From Bacteriovoracaceae bacterium UBA3083 (GTDB lineage Bacteria; Bdellovibrionota; Bacteriovoracia; Bacteriovoracales; Bacteriovoracaceae): DNA of 64,000 nucleotides. Shown one piece after another: positions 24,924 to 34,604 of this stretch. A program made the position numbers and the translations under genes. Under the pieces are notes generated by a model. It saw nothing but the letters and a program-made list of their open reading frames with translations. It had not been told where the DNA came from and searched no databases. Positions within the stretch are counted from its first letter, which is position 1. Each line of letters begins with the position of its first letter. Where the stretch lies: contig DFBJ01000012.1 of assembly GCA_002366565.1 (NCBI GenBank), forward strand, positions 124,001-188,000, in the 5' to 3' direction.

Positions 24924-26123
24924 ATGTTGAAGTTTTTGATTCTTTCTTTATTTACCTCAAGTAGCTTTGCTGTGTCTTTTAATGAGGCAGTAGAAATTCT
25001 AACTAATCATAGTCGAGTTGAATCTATGCAAGGAGTTTCTAGGTCCGTTACAGACTCTGGAGGCTCAAAAGGATCATGGGGAGATCCAATGTTTAAACTC
25101 TCTGCTAAGAATTTCCCAAAGGATTCTTTAAAGAGAGATGAGACACCTATGACAGGTATTGAATTTGGAATTTCTCAAAAGACATCTCTAACTAATAAAT
25201 ATGGAAATATTCAAGAGTCTTTTAATAAACTCGCTAAGTCTTATGAGTATGAAGCTCAGGATGTAAAAAGAGAGCTTACAAAGTCTCTTTGGGAAATATT
25301 AATTTTAAAAAGAAAAATAAACGAAGAAGTAGATATTCTAAAAGAAAACTTAGTCTGGCTTTCTAAAATGCTCAAAGTGAGTAAGAAGCTATACGTAAAC
25401 GGTAAAACATCTCAACAAGCAATATTAGATATTGAAATTAGAAAATCAGAAATAGAGATGGACCTAAATGGAAGAGAATCAGAATTACTAAAGATTAAAG
25501 ATGGGCTTAAGTACCTTCTAGGTTCTAAGAATAGCATGATTGAAGAGGCGACTATACCTTGGAGCATATTAGATAAAAAATCTAAGAAGAAGAATGACTT
25601 TAAAGAACTTTCGCTTAAGAGTAAGGTTCAATCTAAAGACCTCGCACTGAAGGCAGCGAATAAAGACTATATTCCAGATATCACCTTTTCTCTTGGTTAT
25701 ACGAAGAGGTCTAATATAGATGGTAGAGGTGACTTTGTAGGTGCTTCATTGAGTTTTCCTCTCCCTTTTTCTGGTGATAAATATTCTAAAAAAGGTGTGG
25801 CGGTTCATGAAAAATATACGGCAAAGAAGAATTTAGAAAATTATAAGAGAGTTAGAGAGAGAGATAGGTCTATATTGTCTCATCAAATTGAAAGTGTTGA
25901 AAAAGACCTTCATATTATAAACTCTAAAACGATTAGATTCGCTAGAAATTCTAGATCTATTACTTCTAAGTCTTATGGGCTTGGTAATTCTAGTTATGTA
26001 GAGCTTCTACAGTCTGAGCTTAAACTACAAAGTATTCTTATGTTAAAGAGTCGCCTGCAAGCGATGAGGGACTCTTACAAAATTGCCCTTAAATATACAT
26101 CCGGAGAGAACCTCAGTGAATAA
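24924..26123 (+). CDS. TolC/CusC-type outer-membrane efflux protein
   Basis: About 399 residues from the ATG at 24924, which gives a signal peptide (MLKFLILSLFTSSSFAVS); an upstream ATG at 24882 would add 14 polar residues. The protein is mostly long amphipathic helices with internal duplication, the build of TolC-family channels, with 'SLSFPLPFSGDKYSK' near two thirds (compare the GxSxPLPLF segment of the family). It should form the outer-membrane exit of the pump encoded by the next two genes, overlapping the adaptor gene by 8 nt. Confidence 0.85.
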   Translation: MLKFLILSLFTSSSFAVSFNEAVEILTNHSRVESMQGVSRSVTDSGGSKGSWGDPMFKLSAKNFPKDSLKRDETPMTGIEFGISQKTSLTNKYGNIQESFNKLAKSYEYEAQDVKRELTKSLWEILILKRKINEEVDILKENLVWLSKMLKVSKKLYVNGKTSQQAILDIEIRKSEIEMDLNGRESELLKIKDGLKYLLGSKNSMIEEATIPWSILDKKSKKKNDFKELSLKSKVQSKDLALKAANKDYIPDITFSLGYTKRSNIDGRGDFVGASLSFPLPFSGDKYSKKGVAVHEKYTAKKNLENYKRVRERDRSILSHQIESVEKDLHIINSKTIRFARNSRSITSKSYGLGNSSYVELLQSELKLQSILMLKSRLQAMRDSYKIALKYTSGENLSE

Positions 26124-27486
26124 GTTAATCTATATTCTATTTTTCATACTTGCAGTAGGTTGTACCAAGTCTTCCAATAGTCACACAGAACACTCTACTG
26201 AGAAGGCCGTAAAGACTGTGTATACCTGCTCAATGCACCCTAGTGTGAGAGAGGATAAACCAGGTAAGTGTCCAATTTGTCATATGAATCTCACTAAAAT
26301 TGAAATTGATGAATCAGAGTCTGACCATGATCATTCAAGTAAGAATGACATGAAGACCGTCCTTTGGAGATGTAAAGATTACCCAGATGTGACTAGTGAA
26401 GTTGAAGAGGCATGTCCAATTGATGGATCGATGATGGTTAAAGCTGTAGACGCTACAGCTGCTGAAGTTGTTGCAAAAGTGAAACTAAGAAAAGCCCAGC
26501 TCAATCACTTTAGGCCATCATACTTTCCTGTAACGACTATGAAGATGTCTAAGAAGATACGTCTTCTTGGATCAGTACTTCAGTCAGAAGAGAAGGAGAG
26601 TAGTATCCCAGCGCGTGTTGGTGGTCGAGTTGAGAAGGTGTATGTGAAATCTACTGGAAGCTTTGTAAAGGTAGGTGATCCAGTAGTCGATATCTATAGC
26701 CCTAAGCTTATTACAGCAGGGGAAGAGTACTTATTAGCAAGAGAGAGTTCTAGGAAATCAAAAGATAAGGGCTTTAAAGAAATGCTTTCTCAGACTGTTG
26801 AAAAGTTAAAACTTTGGGGAATTAAATCATCTCAGTACGAACTCTGGTATAAGAATAAAAATGTGCCTAAGCAAATAACTATTTATTCAAATGCTACAGG
26901 TATTGTAAGAAAGAGAAATGCCTCTGTTGGAAGTTACTTCAAGGAAGGACAAAACTTTTTTGAATTATCAGACCTATCTGATGTATGGGTTGAGATGGAT
27001 GTTTATGAAAGAGAGGCCACTCTTGTTGAAATTGGTCAAGAGGTTGTGCTTGAGTTTACATCTTTACCTGGAGAGTTTGTCACAGGTGTGGTGGACTTTA
27101 TTAATCCAGTCTTAGATTCAAAATCTAGAACTCTAAAGGTTCGAACAACAATAAAGAATGTCTCTGGAAAACTAAAGCCGGGCATGATTGCTAATGCTGT
27201 TTTAAAAATTGAAATGAACGAAACACCACTAGTCGTTCCTAGGTCTGCAATTATAGATACTGGAAAGAGAAAGGTCGTGTGGACAAAGGTAAGCGATAAA
27301 GAATTTAAAGCTCGTGTTATTCACTCTGGCTTTGAGTCTGATGGATACGTAGAAGTTAAAAGTGGACTTAGTGAGGGTGATCAAGTTGTGATTGAGGGGA
27401 GCTTTCTTTTAGATGCTCAGGCCCAACTCTTTGGTGGTTATGAGGACATGCCTAATACTAACGATAAGAAAACTCACAATCACTAG
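26116..27486 (+). CDS. cusB: CusB-type RND adaptor with two heavy-metal-binding modules
   Basis: 456 residues. The start is the GTG at 26116 overlapping the previous stop, with GGAG upstream; the product then begins as a lipoprotein with LAVGC (Cys16). Two metal-binding modules follow: YTCSMHP...GKCPICHM at about 36-60 and WRCKDYP...EACPIDGSMM about 40 residues later. After that comes the barrel-sandwich hybrid and hairpin of a membrane fusion protein (IPARVGGRVEKVYV; KPGMIANA). It links the CusA pump to the outer-membrane channel and probably passes Cu(I)/Ag(I). Ends in a His-containing tail. Confidence 0.92.
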   Translation: MNKLIYILFFILAVGCTKSSNSHTEHSTEKAVKTVYTCSMHPSVREDKPGKCPICHMNLTKIEIDESESDHDHSSKNDMKTVLWRCKDYPDVTSEVEEACPIDGSMMVKAVDATAAEVVAKVKLRKAQLNHFRPSYFPVTTMKMSKKIRLLGSVLQSEEKESSIPARVGGRVEKVYVKSTGSFVKVGDPVVDIYSPKLITAGEEYLLARESSRKSKDKGFKEMLSQTVEKLKLWGIKSSQYELWYKNKNVPKQITIYSNATGIVRKRNASVGSYFKEGQNFFELSDLSDVWVEMDVYEREATLVEIGQEVVLEFTSLPGEFVTGVVDFINPVLDSKSRTLKVRTTIKNVSGKLKPGMIANAVLKIEMNETPLVVPRSAIIDTGKRKVVWTKVSDKEFKARVIHSGFESDGYVEVKSGLSEGDQVVIEGSFLLDAQAQLFGGYEDMPNTNDKKTHNH

Positions 27487-27494
27487 GGAAGTTT

Positions 27495-30400
27495 ATGATT
27501 CAGAATATAATAGAGTTTTCTATTCGAAAGAGACCATTTGTTGTGATCATCTTTCTCTTTGTTGCCCTTTTGTCTGTCTTTTCAATTAAGACTGCTAGAG
27601 TAGATGCAATTCCTGATATAGGAGAGAATCAGCAAATCGTTTTTACTGAATGGCCTGGAAGGTCTCCTAAAGATATTGAGCAGCAAATTACCTATCCTCT
27701 AAGTGTTATGATGCAAGGGCTACCAGGCGTTAAAAATATTAGAGGAACTTCTGCTTTTGGATTCTCTATCATTTATATTATCTTCAATGATGATGTAGAT
27801 TTTTACTGGAGTCGGAGTCGAGTTCTTGAGAAACTATCTATCTCTACTAGAGAGTTACCTCCAGAAGTAACTCCTAAAATGGGTCCTGATGCCACGGGAC
27901 TTGGACAAATATTTTGGTATACAATTGAAAATGAAATTGATTCAAAATCTCCGAAGTCCTTAGCCGAACTTAGATCTATTCAGGACTTCTATGTCCGCTA
28001 TCTTCTTCAAAGTGTTGAGGGGGTAAGTGAGGTCGCTGGTATCGGTGGCTTTGTTAAAGAATATCAAATTGACGTAGATCCAAATAAATTAATTGCATAT
28101 GACGTTCACTTTTCTACTCTCATTAAATCTATTCAAAATAGTAATATCGATGTGGGAGCAGAGGTCATTGAGGATGGTGATAGAGAGTTTATTGTTAGAG
28201 GAAAGGGATTTTTCAAATCTTTAAGTGATATAGAAAATGTTGTTGTCACTGTAAAAAACTCGACACCTGTCAGAGTGAGTGATTTATCTTCTGTTCAATA
28301 CGGCCCAGGATTTAGAAGGGGAGCGTTAGATAAGAATGGAATTGAATCTGTTGGTGGTGTCGTTACTATGCGTTTTGGAGAAAATCCTAAAGAAGTAATT
28401 GATAACGTTAAAAAGAAAATTGAAACAATTAAAGGTGGATTGCCAAAGGGTGTGAAGTTAGTGCCTTTTTACGATCGTACTGAGGTCATTGAGCGAGCTA
28501 TTGGAACTGTCTATAGTGCTTTATCCCAAGAAATTATCATAACTGTCGTTGTTATTTTACTATTTCTATTACACTTTAGATCTTCCCTTCTCGTAACTCT
28601 TACTCTTCCTTTTGGAGTAGGAATAAGTTTTATCTTTATGAAGATTTTAAATATAGACTCAAATGTTATGAGTTTATCTGGTCTTGTTATTGCGATTGGA
28701 TCAATGGTGGATATGGGGATTATCATGACTGAGAATATCTACTCTCATCTTGCAAAAAATCCACTTGCAAATGCCAAAGAGAGAATTGAAGTCATCATAA
28801 AATCTGCTAGGGAAGTCGGTCCGGCCATACTCACTGCTGTGGCCACAACTATAGTTACTTTTCTACCTGTGTTCGCACTTGAAGGAAGTGAAGGAAAGCT
28901 CTTTGGGCCACTGGCTTGGGCAAAAACTCTTGCTATGTTTGGCTCTGTCATTGTTGCTATTATTTTAGTTCCGGCCCTTTCAGTATTCTTTCTAAATGGT
29001 AAGTTAAAACCTGTCTCTAAGAATAAAGTAAGTTCACTTATTGTGAATATTTATAGACCTATACTTAATTGGACACTTAATAATAGAAAATTATTCTTAG
29101 TAATCCCAAGTGTTATTTTTATTTTAGGTTGCTATTCATTCACTAAACTTGGCAAAGAATTTATGCCCTCTTTAAATGAAGGGGAAATTTTATATATGCC
29201 AGTTACAACACCTGATGTGAGTATGACTAAGGCAAGGGAGTTACTCTCATACACTGATAAAGTCTTGAAGTCCCACCCTCTTGTGGCAGATGCAATAGGG
29301 AAACTTGGTCGTGCTGATACTGCAATTGATCCCGCCCCAATTGGTATGTTTGAGACTGTAGTAAAGCTTATCCCAGAAGACCAATGGCCTAGTGGAACTT
29401 CTATCTATGATATTATGAATGATTTAGATTCTAAGATCCAAGTTCCTGGTCTAGTTAATGCATGGTTATTTCCAATCGAAAATAGAATTTCTATGATCTC
29501 TACAGGTATCAAGACTCAGATTGGTATTAAGATATTTGGAGATGATTTAAAAACACTAGAAAGTATTGGAAGCCAAGTTGGAGCTCTTGTTGAGAAAGTA
29601 GATGGTGGTTATGGTATTTACGCAGAAAAAATGACAGGTAAGCCTTATATTGAATTTGATATCGATAGAGTAGCTGCTAGTAGATATGGGATAAATACTG
29701 GAACTATAAATAAGATCCTTCAAACCGCTGTTGGTGGTATGACTATTGGGCAATTTTACGATGGACGTGCCCGTTACCCGATTCGCGTTAGATATAAAAA
29801 AGAATTAAGAAATAGAATTGATGAACTCAAAAAAGTTTTAGTTCCAAGTCCTCTTGGGCAACATATCCCCCTCGACCAATTAGCAGATATAAATATAGTC
29901 ACAGGGCCTTCGGCCATACAGTCAGAAAATGGTATGCTTCGCTCACTTGTTCTATTAAATGTACAAGGACGAGATCTAATTGGTTTTGTTGAGGAAGCAA
30001 AGGAACTTCTTGAAAAGAATATTGATCTACCTAAGGGATATTCTATTTCATGGGCTGGGCAATATGAAAATCAAGTTCGATCAAATAAAAGACTGATGCT
30101 TCTTGTTCCATTTGCCCTACTCATAAATATATTTCTTATTTACCTTGGAATAAAGAATCTTAGAAATTCAGCTATTGTCTTTAGTGCTGTACCGATTGCA
30201 TTTGCTGGCGGGCTTATTCTTCTTTGGATAGGAGGGTTTAACACTTCTGTCGCTGTTTGGGTTGGATTTATTGCTCTCTTTGGTATTGCTGTTGATGATG
30301 GTGTTGTAATGATGACTTATCTTCAAGCTGCCATTAGAGATAGTAAGCCTAAAGACTGGGACGAGCTTAAGGATTGTATTATGAGCGCTGGTTCTAGAAG

Positions 30401-30599
30401 GATTAGACCCCTTGTCATGACTACAACTACTACTGTTATGGCCTTACTTCCGATTATGTGGTCGACTAGTACTGGGAGTGAAGTAATGAAGCCAATGGCC
30501 ATACCAACTCTTGGAGGGATGCTTGTGGCCTCAATAACAGTATTCATTGTGCCTGTTATCTTTTCATATTTTGAGCAAAGAAAGTTAGGAAGTGAGTAA
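27495..30599 (+). CDS. cusA: CusA-type heavy-metal RND efflux pump
   Basis: 1034 residues with the duplicated RND layout of 12 membrane helices and two large periplasmic loops. N-terminal 'EWPGRSPKDIEQQITYPLS' and 'QGLPGVKNIRGTSAFGFSII' are heavy-metal-RND signatures. In helix 4 the motif is AIGSMVDMGIIMTEN, close to the AIGxMVDAAIVM of Cu/Ag exporters and unlike the DFG..VDG of divalent-metal pumps, so the likely cargo is Cu(I) or Ag(I). Starts 8 nt after cusB. Length is standard. No metal-responsive regulator gene lies in the neighbourhood. Confidence 0.93.
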   Translation: MIQNIIEFSIRKRPFVVIIFLFVALLSVFSIKTARVDAIPDIGENQQIVFTEWPGRSPKDIEQQITYPLSVMMQGLPGVKNIRGTSAFGFSIIYIIFNDDVDFYWSRSRVLEKLSISTRELPPEVTPKMGPDATGLGQIFWYTIENEIDSKSPKSLAELRSIQDFYVRYLLQSVEGVSEVAGIGGFVKEYQIDVDPNKLIAYDVHFSTLIKSIQNSNIDVGAEVIEDGDREFIVRGKGFFKSLSDIENVVVTVKNSTPVRVSDLSSVQYGPGFRRGALDKNGIESVGGVVTMRFGENPKEVIDNVKKKIETIKGGLPKGVKLVPFYDRTEVIERAIGTVYSALSQEIIITVVVILLFLLHFRSSLLVTLTLPFGVGISFIFMKILNIDSNVMSLSGLVIAIGSMVDMGIIMTENIYSHLAKNPLANAKERIEVIIKSAREVGPAILTAVATTIVTFLPVFALEGSEGKLFGPLAWAKTLAMFGSVIVAIILVPALSVFFLNGKLKPVSKNKVSSLIVNIYRPILNWTLNNRKLFLVIPSVIFILGCYSFTKLGKEFMPSLNEGEILYMPVTTPDVSMTKARELLSYTDKVLKSHPLVADAIGKLGRADTAIDPAPIGMFETVVKLIPEDQWPSGTSIYDIMNDLDSKIQVPGLVNAWLFPIENRISMISTGIKTQIGIKIFGDDLKTLESIGSQVGALVEKVDGGYGIYAEKMTGKPYIEFDIDRVAASRYGINTGTINKILQTAVGGMTIGQFYDGRARYPIRVRYKKELRNRIDELKKVLVPSPLGQHIPLDQLADINIVTGPSAIQSENGMLRSLVLLNVQGRDLIGFVEEAKELLEKNIDLPKGYSISWAGQYENQVRSNKRLMLLVPFALLINIFLIYLGIKNLRNSAIVFSAVPIAFAGGLILLWIGGFNTSVAVWVGFIALFGIAVDDGVVMMTYLQAAIRDSKPKDWDELKDCIMSAGSRRIRPLVMTTTTTVMALLPIMWSTSTGSEVMKPMAIPTLGGMLVASITVFIVPVIFSYFEQRKLGSE

Positions 30600-30814
30600 T
30601 TTGAAATACTCCCTTCCTTTTTTTCTGAATTTTGTATTTTCTCTAAGTTCTTGAAATATATGTTTCATGTCCAATTTTTTTACATATATTCTTTACGTGA
30701 TTTAAACTAATCCAATTTATGAAATTTCATTTGATGGTACATTAGCCTATATCAAAAAAACATAGATTTTGTCTTTTGTGGACCTACTAATATGTTCTTT
30801 ATTGGAGTTACTTT

Positions 30815-31168
30815 ATGAAAAAAATTCTTTTTATTCTTACGTTACTTAGTTCAATCTCGTCATTTTCTTCAACCAGCTCGGATAAAATTATATCTATCAA
30901 TAACGACATACTGAATAAAAGTAACATCTGCTTTTATCTTATAGGCAATGGGAACCGTGATGGGGAAGTTCGTTGTGGAGAAGAATTAGCCTTACATCTT
31001 GAAGCGCCTGGTAAGGGGTGGACAGCAACGCAGTCTTATAGAAAAAGGTCTGAGGGAATTGCTATTATTTTAGATATTATGTATAGAAATGGGTTTGAGA
31101 TTTTAACAGGATCAAGCTTTGATGGTGACCTACTACATATGAAAACTTTAACTTTTGTTAAAAAGTAA
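30815..31168 (+). CDS. Small exported protein
   Basis: 117 residues with a signal peptide (MKKILFILTLLSSISSFSS) and GGAG ribosome site. Two Cys (NICFYL, VRCGEE) may pair. The mature protein looks like a single compact alpha/beta domain. No family recognised. Followed by a bidirectional terminator shared with the convergent ExbB/ExbD-like pair. Confidence 0.7.
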   Translation: MKKILFILTLLSSISSFSSTSSDKIISINNDILNKSNICFYLIGNGNRDGEVRCGEELALHLEAPGKGWTATQSYRKRSEGIAIILDIMYRNGFEILTGSSFDGDLLHMKTLTFVKK

Positions 31169-31194
31169 ATTTATATCTTTTTATTATTGTTAAT

Positions 31195-31226
31195 AAATGA
31201 TCAGATTTAAATAGGTCTGATCATTT
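31195..31226. terminator. Bidirectional hairpin terminator
   Basis: AAATGATCAGA (31195-31205) pairs perfectly with TCTGATCATTT (31216-31226) around a 10-nt loop, with T-rich DNA on both sides, between two convergent genes. Confidence 0.8.
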
Positions 31227-31229
31227 ATT

Positions 31230-31757
31230 TTATAAAATTGTTAAAGTAAGTCCTGTTGCACCTTGAGCGCATACGTAACTTCCTTTCCATTTACCACTGA
31301 TTTCAGTACTGCCTTCTGTTGATATTCTCTGCAGTGTAAATTCCTTACATGTTTGAAATTCAATTCGTCCTCTAAAAGTTTTCTTACTAGAGCCAATTGT
31401 TCCTGAGAGTGGAATCATTTCATAATTTTTAGGTCTCTCTAACCAACCAACACCACCAAGCCTTAGCTTGCCTGTCTTTTGATCATAGCTTCCCTGCATG
31501 AGGTATTTACCCTGTGGAATAATTGGAGCTGAATCTACGCCGTAGAAATAGAACTGTGCTTCTAGTGGAATTGTCTTAAGAACAGGAGTCTTTGTTTTGG
31601 CCACTTCTTGCTTTACTGGACTCTTTACTTTTGGTGCCTCAGTTACTGGCTTTTGTTGTAGTAGAGAAACAAAGATCATTACAAATAGTAAGTCGAGCAG
31701 CGATGTGAGCTGCACAGTAGATTTCTTTGGTCTTCTATATGTTCTTTGTTGATGCAC
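31230..31757 (-). CDS. ExbD/TolR-like protein with an atypical C-terminal domain
   Basis: 175 residues, GTG start 10 nt after the ExbB-like gene. A basic N-terminus leads into one membrane helix, VQLTSLLDLLFVMIFVSLL, with Asp22 at the place of the proton-carrying Asp of ExbD/TolR. Instead of the usual TolR periplasmic fold, a Pro/Lys linker is followed by a beta-rich domain of about 110 residues with two Cys and repeated 'G..G' turns (GKLRLGGVGW; EISGKWKGSYVC). Together with its partner it should use the proton gradient for envelope work; the target is unknown. Confidence 0.75.
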   Translation of the reverse strand: MHQQRTYRRPKKSTVQLTSLLDLLFVMIFVSLLQQKPVTEAPKVKSPVKQEVAKTKTPVLKTIPLEAQFYFYGVDSAPIIPQGKYLMQGSYDQKTGKLRLGGVGWLERPKNYEMIPLSGTIGSSKKTFRGRIEFQTCKEFTLQRISTEGSTEISGKWKGSYVCAQGATGLTLTIL

Positions 31758-31767
31758 TATTTCTACC

Positions 31768-32391
31768 TTATTCAGTCATATTAATTCTAGTAACGATTTG
31801 CTTATAATTGAGACTCTCAGTGATGATTCTCTCAATCTTTGGTCCAAATGTACTTTCGATAACCATGAAAACAATAGAGAAAGTTATCCCTAGAATTGTT
31901 GTATCCATTGCTAGAACAAACGCACTTGATAATTGGCTTACATCAATTGCACCTTTTCCCATTGCTGTTTGAGCAATCGCCAGAATTGTTCCAAGAATAC
32001 CTAGTAGAGGAAAAACTTGTACTAGGGTAGAGATAACACTCGCAAATATTTCAATCTTATAATGACGACTATAAAAAGGTCGTTGACTTATTTTGTCAGC
32101 ATTCTTTGCGAATTGATGCTTGAATTCTTCATCAGTAGATATCTTATTATTAATGAAGTCTAGAGACGATTGAATCTGCTCATGAACATTTTGAGTAGAG
32201 TCATAATCAGGTGCGTCTTTAAAGCCTTTTGTAAGGTTATTACTTACATCGACTAAGACTTTCTCATGTTTTTTCATCATATAGTAAATTGAGACTATCA
32301 AGTAAATCTCAACAGCTGCAAAGACGTAGATAATTCCAAATATATTATTGGACATAAAATTAAATAAATTCTGCACAAGTGATGAATCCAC
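31768..32391 (-). CDS. MotA/TolQ/ExbB-type proton channel protein
   Basis: 207 residues with three membrane helices: one near the N-terminus and a pair in the last 90 residues. The segment 'LLGILGTILAIAQTAMGKG' followed by 'AMDTTILGITFSIVFMV' is the conserved core of the MotA/TolQ/ExbB family (LLGLLGTV.G...AL.TT..GL..AI). The intervening cytoplasmic part carries a helical charged stretch. GTG start with AGGAGG before it. Encoded directly upstream of an ExbD-like gene, so the two form a stator-like complex in the inner membrane. Confidence 0.88.
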   Translation of the reverse strand: MDSSLVQNLFNFMSNNIFGIIYVFAAVEIYLIVSIYYMMKKHEKVLVDVSNNLTKGFKDAPDYDSTQNVHEQIQSSLDFINNKISTDEEFKHQFAKNADKISQRPFYSRHYKIEIFASVISTLVQVFPLLGILGTILAIAQTAMGKGAIDVSQLSSAFVLAMDTTILGITFSIVFMVIESTFGPKIERIITESLNYKQIVTRINMTE

Positions 32392-32690
32392 TTAGCCTCC
32401 TAATAGTAACAATAAGTAATATTATTTTAAAACGAAGTTATACCCGTGTCTATATGTTGAATAATATGCACCTATAGAAAAGTCTTGTCTAAAAAAGTCG
32501 GTTGTTATGTATTGAGATCTAGATTCCACTACCTTCAACCTATTGAGGGATTAGTAAGTAGTTCATTTAAAAGTTCTTACTATGTTAAATTTAATAAAAT
32601 TATAATAATGAAGCTAGATATGTCAGTTAATATAAATATATGATACGTTACATACAACTTAAAAAAATGATTATTAAATCGGAGTAAACA

Positions 32691-33179
32691 ATGCCTTCTT
32701 TTGATCTTGTATCTTCACTCGATATTGGTGAAATGAAAAATGCTATTAAAATGGCCCAAAAAGTTATTAATGGTCGATATGACTTCAAAGGTTCAGATTG
32801 TGAAATTATTTTTAATGGCTCCGACAAAGTTGAGATAAAAGGCGAGACTGAATATCGACTTAAAGTTGCACTTAGTATCTTATATCAAAATATGGGCAAA
32901 AGAGGGCTAGGCCTTAAGTGCGTAGATGCAAAAGATGTCCTACCTTCTGGAAATAATAATTATAAACAAACAATACTCCTTAACTCTGGGATAGATAAAG
33001 AGAAGGGAGGTATTATTAATAAAATTATTAAAAAATCTGGATTAAAAGTTTCGTCACAATATTTAGATGAGAAGATTAGAATTACAGGAAAAAAAATTGA
33101 TGATCTTCAATCTGTTTTCAAGATGCTACAAGGTCATAAAGATGTGGATATCGATCTTAGAATGGAGAATATGAAGTAA
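32691..33179 (+). CDS. yajQ: YajQ family protein
   Basis: 162 residues, beginning MPSFDLVSSLDIGEMKNA, the typical YajQ/UPF0234 (DUF520) start, then RYDFKG and 'KGGIINKIIKKSGLKVSSQ'. Two-lobed fold of the expected length. Family members bind nucleotides or RNA, and a c-di-GMP-binding role is reported for Xanthomonas relatives. CGGAG ribosome site. Stands alone after 300 nt of AT-rich DNA in which I see no other element. Confidence 0.95.
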   Translation: MPSFDLVSSLDIGEMKNAIKMAQKVINGRYDFKGSDCEIIFNGSDKVEIKGETEYRLKVALSILYQNMGKRGLGLKCVDAKDVLPSGNNNYKQTILLNSGIDKEKGGIINKIIKKSGLKVSSQYLDEKIRITGKKIDDLQSVFKMLQGHKDVDIDLRMENMK

Positions 33180-33360
33180 TCTATTTCCTGATTCATTCGT
33201 TTAAGGTTTTACTTTAACTTTATTTTTTATACTGGCTTTAGATTCATTATGTCCTTTTAAGTACTTGAGAATAGGATGTTTGGACTGTCTATTAGTTTTA
33301 CAGCTTTGTAGATCTTTCATTTATTTTAAATGATTAGAAGATGTGAACTATTATTTATTC

Positions 33361-34488
33361 ATGAAAAAAATTATCTTATTTGCCTTATTTAGCTCTTCTG
33401 TTTCAGCGTCTCAAACTTGTATGCAGGATTTTTACAAGTTAACAAGAAATAATGGAGAAGTCAGTACATCATCATTAGAGAAACTTTATAAAGATTGCCC
33501 ATCTTCTCAAAAGGAAAGCTTTAAATACGAGCTTCTTAGGTCCGGCAGAACAATGTATGGAGATGAGAAACTTACAGCACTTAAGGACTTTATTTCAATC
33601 AACTTTAGTCAAAGTGATTTAAAGACATTTGAAGTCTATACAAAGTATGAGAATTCATATGATATTCAATATAACCTTTCAAATATAGAGAGTATTGTCG
33701 AGTATGCGCCAGATGTTTTAGATTCTCTATATTTTGATATTTCATCAAGTGAACTTCTAGAGATCGCTCAAAAAGTAAGTAATCATCCTAATTTTGAAAA
33801 TAAGCATTATATTCTCTCTCGATTACTCTCTTTTAGTCTTGATAAATCAATAGAATTTCAAGACAAGCTCATAGGGTATGGTGCAAGCTTTCTATATACG
33901 ACGTCAGGGATTCAGAATTTATGTGACGCAGTTGATGAAACAATACAGTCAAGGGTTGAGTATTTATCTGATGATTATTATGAAGAAGGTTATGACTCCT
34001 TAATGAAAGAAGTGAATGAAGAAACGGATAGTTATTTTAAAAATATTTCTAAATATGTTTCTCTTGATGGTGTTTACTGTCATGGGGAGACTTTACGAGA
34101 AAAATATAATGATGTTAAAGACCCTGAGTTTTGGGGACTTGCGCATATGTATAGCGAAAATGACTATGATAACGAAGATACCATTGAGACTTTTTCTAGA
34201 AGTGATGACGAATACTTTTTCCTTAAAACAAAAGTAAGTTTTAAAGGTGATTCATTTTCTACTCAAGTTAAAATTTCTAAGAGTTGCTCTAGTAATATTC
34301 AAACTAAAAATAGACTTTATTCTGAACTTCACAATGAAATGCTTAGAATTCAAAGGTCCTTTAATGCAAAAAAAGGTGTTAGTTTCATATCCTACAAAGA
34401 ATATGATGACTGCCTTATAGGGCTCGAATTATCAGTCACAAATGGACAAGGAAAGACTATTGATCAAGTTTTAGAACTTATTCAATAG
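33361..34488 (+). CDS. Exported protein of unknown function
   Basis: 375 residues from the ATG at 33361, giving the signal peptide MKKIILFALFSSSVSAS; a GTG at 33343 in frame is possible and has a slightly better purine tract upstream. The mature protein is acidic with many Asp/Glu-Tyr clusters (DDYYEEGYD; ENDYDNED) and five or six Cys. The first 200 residues look alpha-helical and repeat-like; the last 100 are mixed. No family recognised. Confidence 0.7.
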   Translation: MKKIILFALFSSSVSASQTCMQDFYKLTRNNGEVSTSSLEKLYKDCPSSQKESFKYELLRSGRTMYGDEKLTALKDFISINFSQSDLKTFEVYTKYENSYDIQYNLSNIESIVEYAPDVLDSLYFDISSSELLEIAQKVSNHPNFENKHYILSRLLSFSLDKSIEFQDKLIGYGASFLYTTSGIQNLCDAVDETIQSRVEYLSDDYYEEGYDSLMKEVNEETDSYFKNISKYVSLDGVYCHGETLREKYNDVKDPEFWGLAHMYSENDYDNEDTIETFSRSDDEYFFLKTKVSFKGDSFSTQVKISKSCSSNIQTKNRLYSELHNEMLRIQRSFNAKKGVSFISYKEYDDCLIGLELSVTNGQGKTIDQVLELIQ

Positions 34489-34604
34489 TTTAGGAATAGT
34501 TCTTCAATATAATCTAATGAAGCATACCTACATGATAACCATAAATATCTATTTCTATTAAAAGTTAAGTATCAATTAAGTTATCTATAGTTTTTGTCGA
34601 TAAA

